DNA of 64,000 nt from Paenibacillus sp. DMB20 (GTDB lineage: Bacteria; Bacillota; Bacilli; Paenibacillales; Paenibacillaceae): NCBI RefSeq assembly GCF_000987955.1, contig NZ_LAZU01000056.1, forward strand, positions 17,996-81,995. Direction: 5' to 3'. Below, one piece after another: positions 63,627-64,000 of this stretch. Both the position numbers and the translations under genes were made by a program. Position 1 is the first letter of the stretch. Each line of letters begins with the position of its first letter. The notes under the pieces are model-generated. The model was not told where the DNA came from. It made no database searches and saw only the letters and a list, made by a program, of their open reading frames with translations.

Positions 63627-64000
63627 TTATGAGGATGTATACACATGAACAAATTCTCGTAAAGCTTGCTTTACATCGCCTTGAAATAAACCTCCATGAT
63701 AGCAAATGATCCGCTCGATGTCATAGTTGAGCAAACGTTGGACGGAGTGGACGGCCTCATCCAAATCTAATGTAAACTGGGGATTGGCGATATTCAATTG
63801 TCCATTTTCAATAACAACGGCATCTCCCGCGATCAACGTTTTGTCGGCAGGAAGATATAAGGACATATGTCCGGGCGTGTGCCCCGGAGTATGAATAATG
63901 TCGATGCCTCCGCACCATGGAAGATGCTCACCATCGGAAACTGTTCGGTCCAGCAGGGGCCGGCTCGACCGATTGCCAACAGCCGAATAAACTGTCCGCC
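63627..64000 (-). CDS. MBL-fold metallohydrolase (N-terminus off window)
   Basis: About 124 C-terminal residues visible. IIHTPGHTPGHMSLYL supplies a zinc-binding His and the GHTPGH loop, LIAGDAVVI the bridging Asp, and IICYHGG the last His (H-G-G). This is the glyoxalase II/lactonase-like metallo-beta-lactamase fold. The HxHxDH motif lies beyond the right edge, so subfamily and substrate cannot be assigned. Confidence 0.87.
   Translation of the reverse strand, partial: RTVYSAVGNRSSRPLLDRTVSDGEHLPWCGGIDIIHTPGHTPGHMSLYLPADKTLIAGDAVVIENGQLNIANPQFTLDLDEAVHSVQRLLNYDIERIICYHGGLFQGDVKQALREFVHVYTSS

Overview
The window reads as a low-GC Gram-positive, spore-forming, Paenibacillus-like bacterium. The evidence is a gerA/gerC/gerB spore germinant receptor operon, S-layer-homology (SLH) anchored exoproteins, strong AAGGAGG-type ribosome binding sites with many GTG and TTG starts, sigma-W-like and sigma-D-like promoters, and a large carbohydrate-active repertoire (AA10 LPMO, GH3, GH20, sulfatase). 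The species cannot be named from the sequence alone.

Layout, left to right. 1-1058: secreted AA10 chitin/cellulose monooxygenase with FnIII domains, cut by the window edge. 1.7-2.3 kb: two copies of a structured dispersed repeat, each directly behind an intrinsic terminator, with a TTG-started 58-aa gene between them. 2.3-7.4 kb: TetR-controlled efflux cassette (MFS pump plus MacB/FtsX-type ABC system, permease frameshifted). 7.4-9.6 kb: gene debris, a tmRNA-3'-end-like sequence and a chemoreceptor. 9.75-13.1 kb (minus): ECF sigma factor, membrane protein, ABC ATPase and ABC permease. 13.4-15.2 kb: HD phosphohydrolase, a small unknown gene and an AbrB-Doc toxin-antitoxin pair. 15.4-16.8 kb: wreckage of a hydantoinase / NCS1 permease / TetR locus.

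16.9-23.1 kb is the most distinctive region: a TOMM (thiazole/oxazole-modified microcin) RiPP locus. It encodes an 84-aa precursor with Cys at every third residue over 14 triplets (Phe-rich, then His-rich), a ThiF-like maturation protein, a fused C-D (YcaO) cyclodehydratase ending in a Pro-rich tail, and a tandem SagB dehydrogenase. An IS3-family end fragment lies between precursor and enzymes. No exporter or immunity gene is evident.

23.1-38 kb: beta-phosphoglucomutase fragment, DUF4261 protein, third repeat copy, secreted amidase, a dCache chemoreceptor with a sigma-D-like promoter, CHRD protein, a domain-permuted GH3 glucosidase broken by a frameshift, AraC/GyrI regulator, and a pspA-ydjG-ydjH-ydjI envelope-stress operon with a sigma-W-like promoter. 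38-45.7 kb: a 2092-aa SLH-anchored nuclease/5'-nucleotidase, an SLC13 transporter remnant and an alpha/beta hydrolase. 45.7-50.2 kb: GH20 hexosaminidase, AraC regulator and divergent sulfatase, with related operator-like palindromes; probably a sulfated aminosugar module.

50.2-64 kb: two-component system next to an SLH protein, ankyrin lipoprotein, a DUF6530 / AAA-VWA / divergent GIY-YIG three-gene module, a sulfite-oxidase pseudogene, a small membrane protein, the ger operon, and an MBL-fold hydrolase cut by the right edge. The window is rich in gene fragments (at least eight), which points to repeated insertion and deletion. Two otherwise intact genes carry apparent single-base deletions that may be either biological or sequencing errors.
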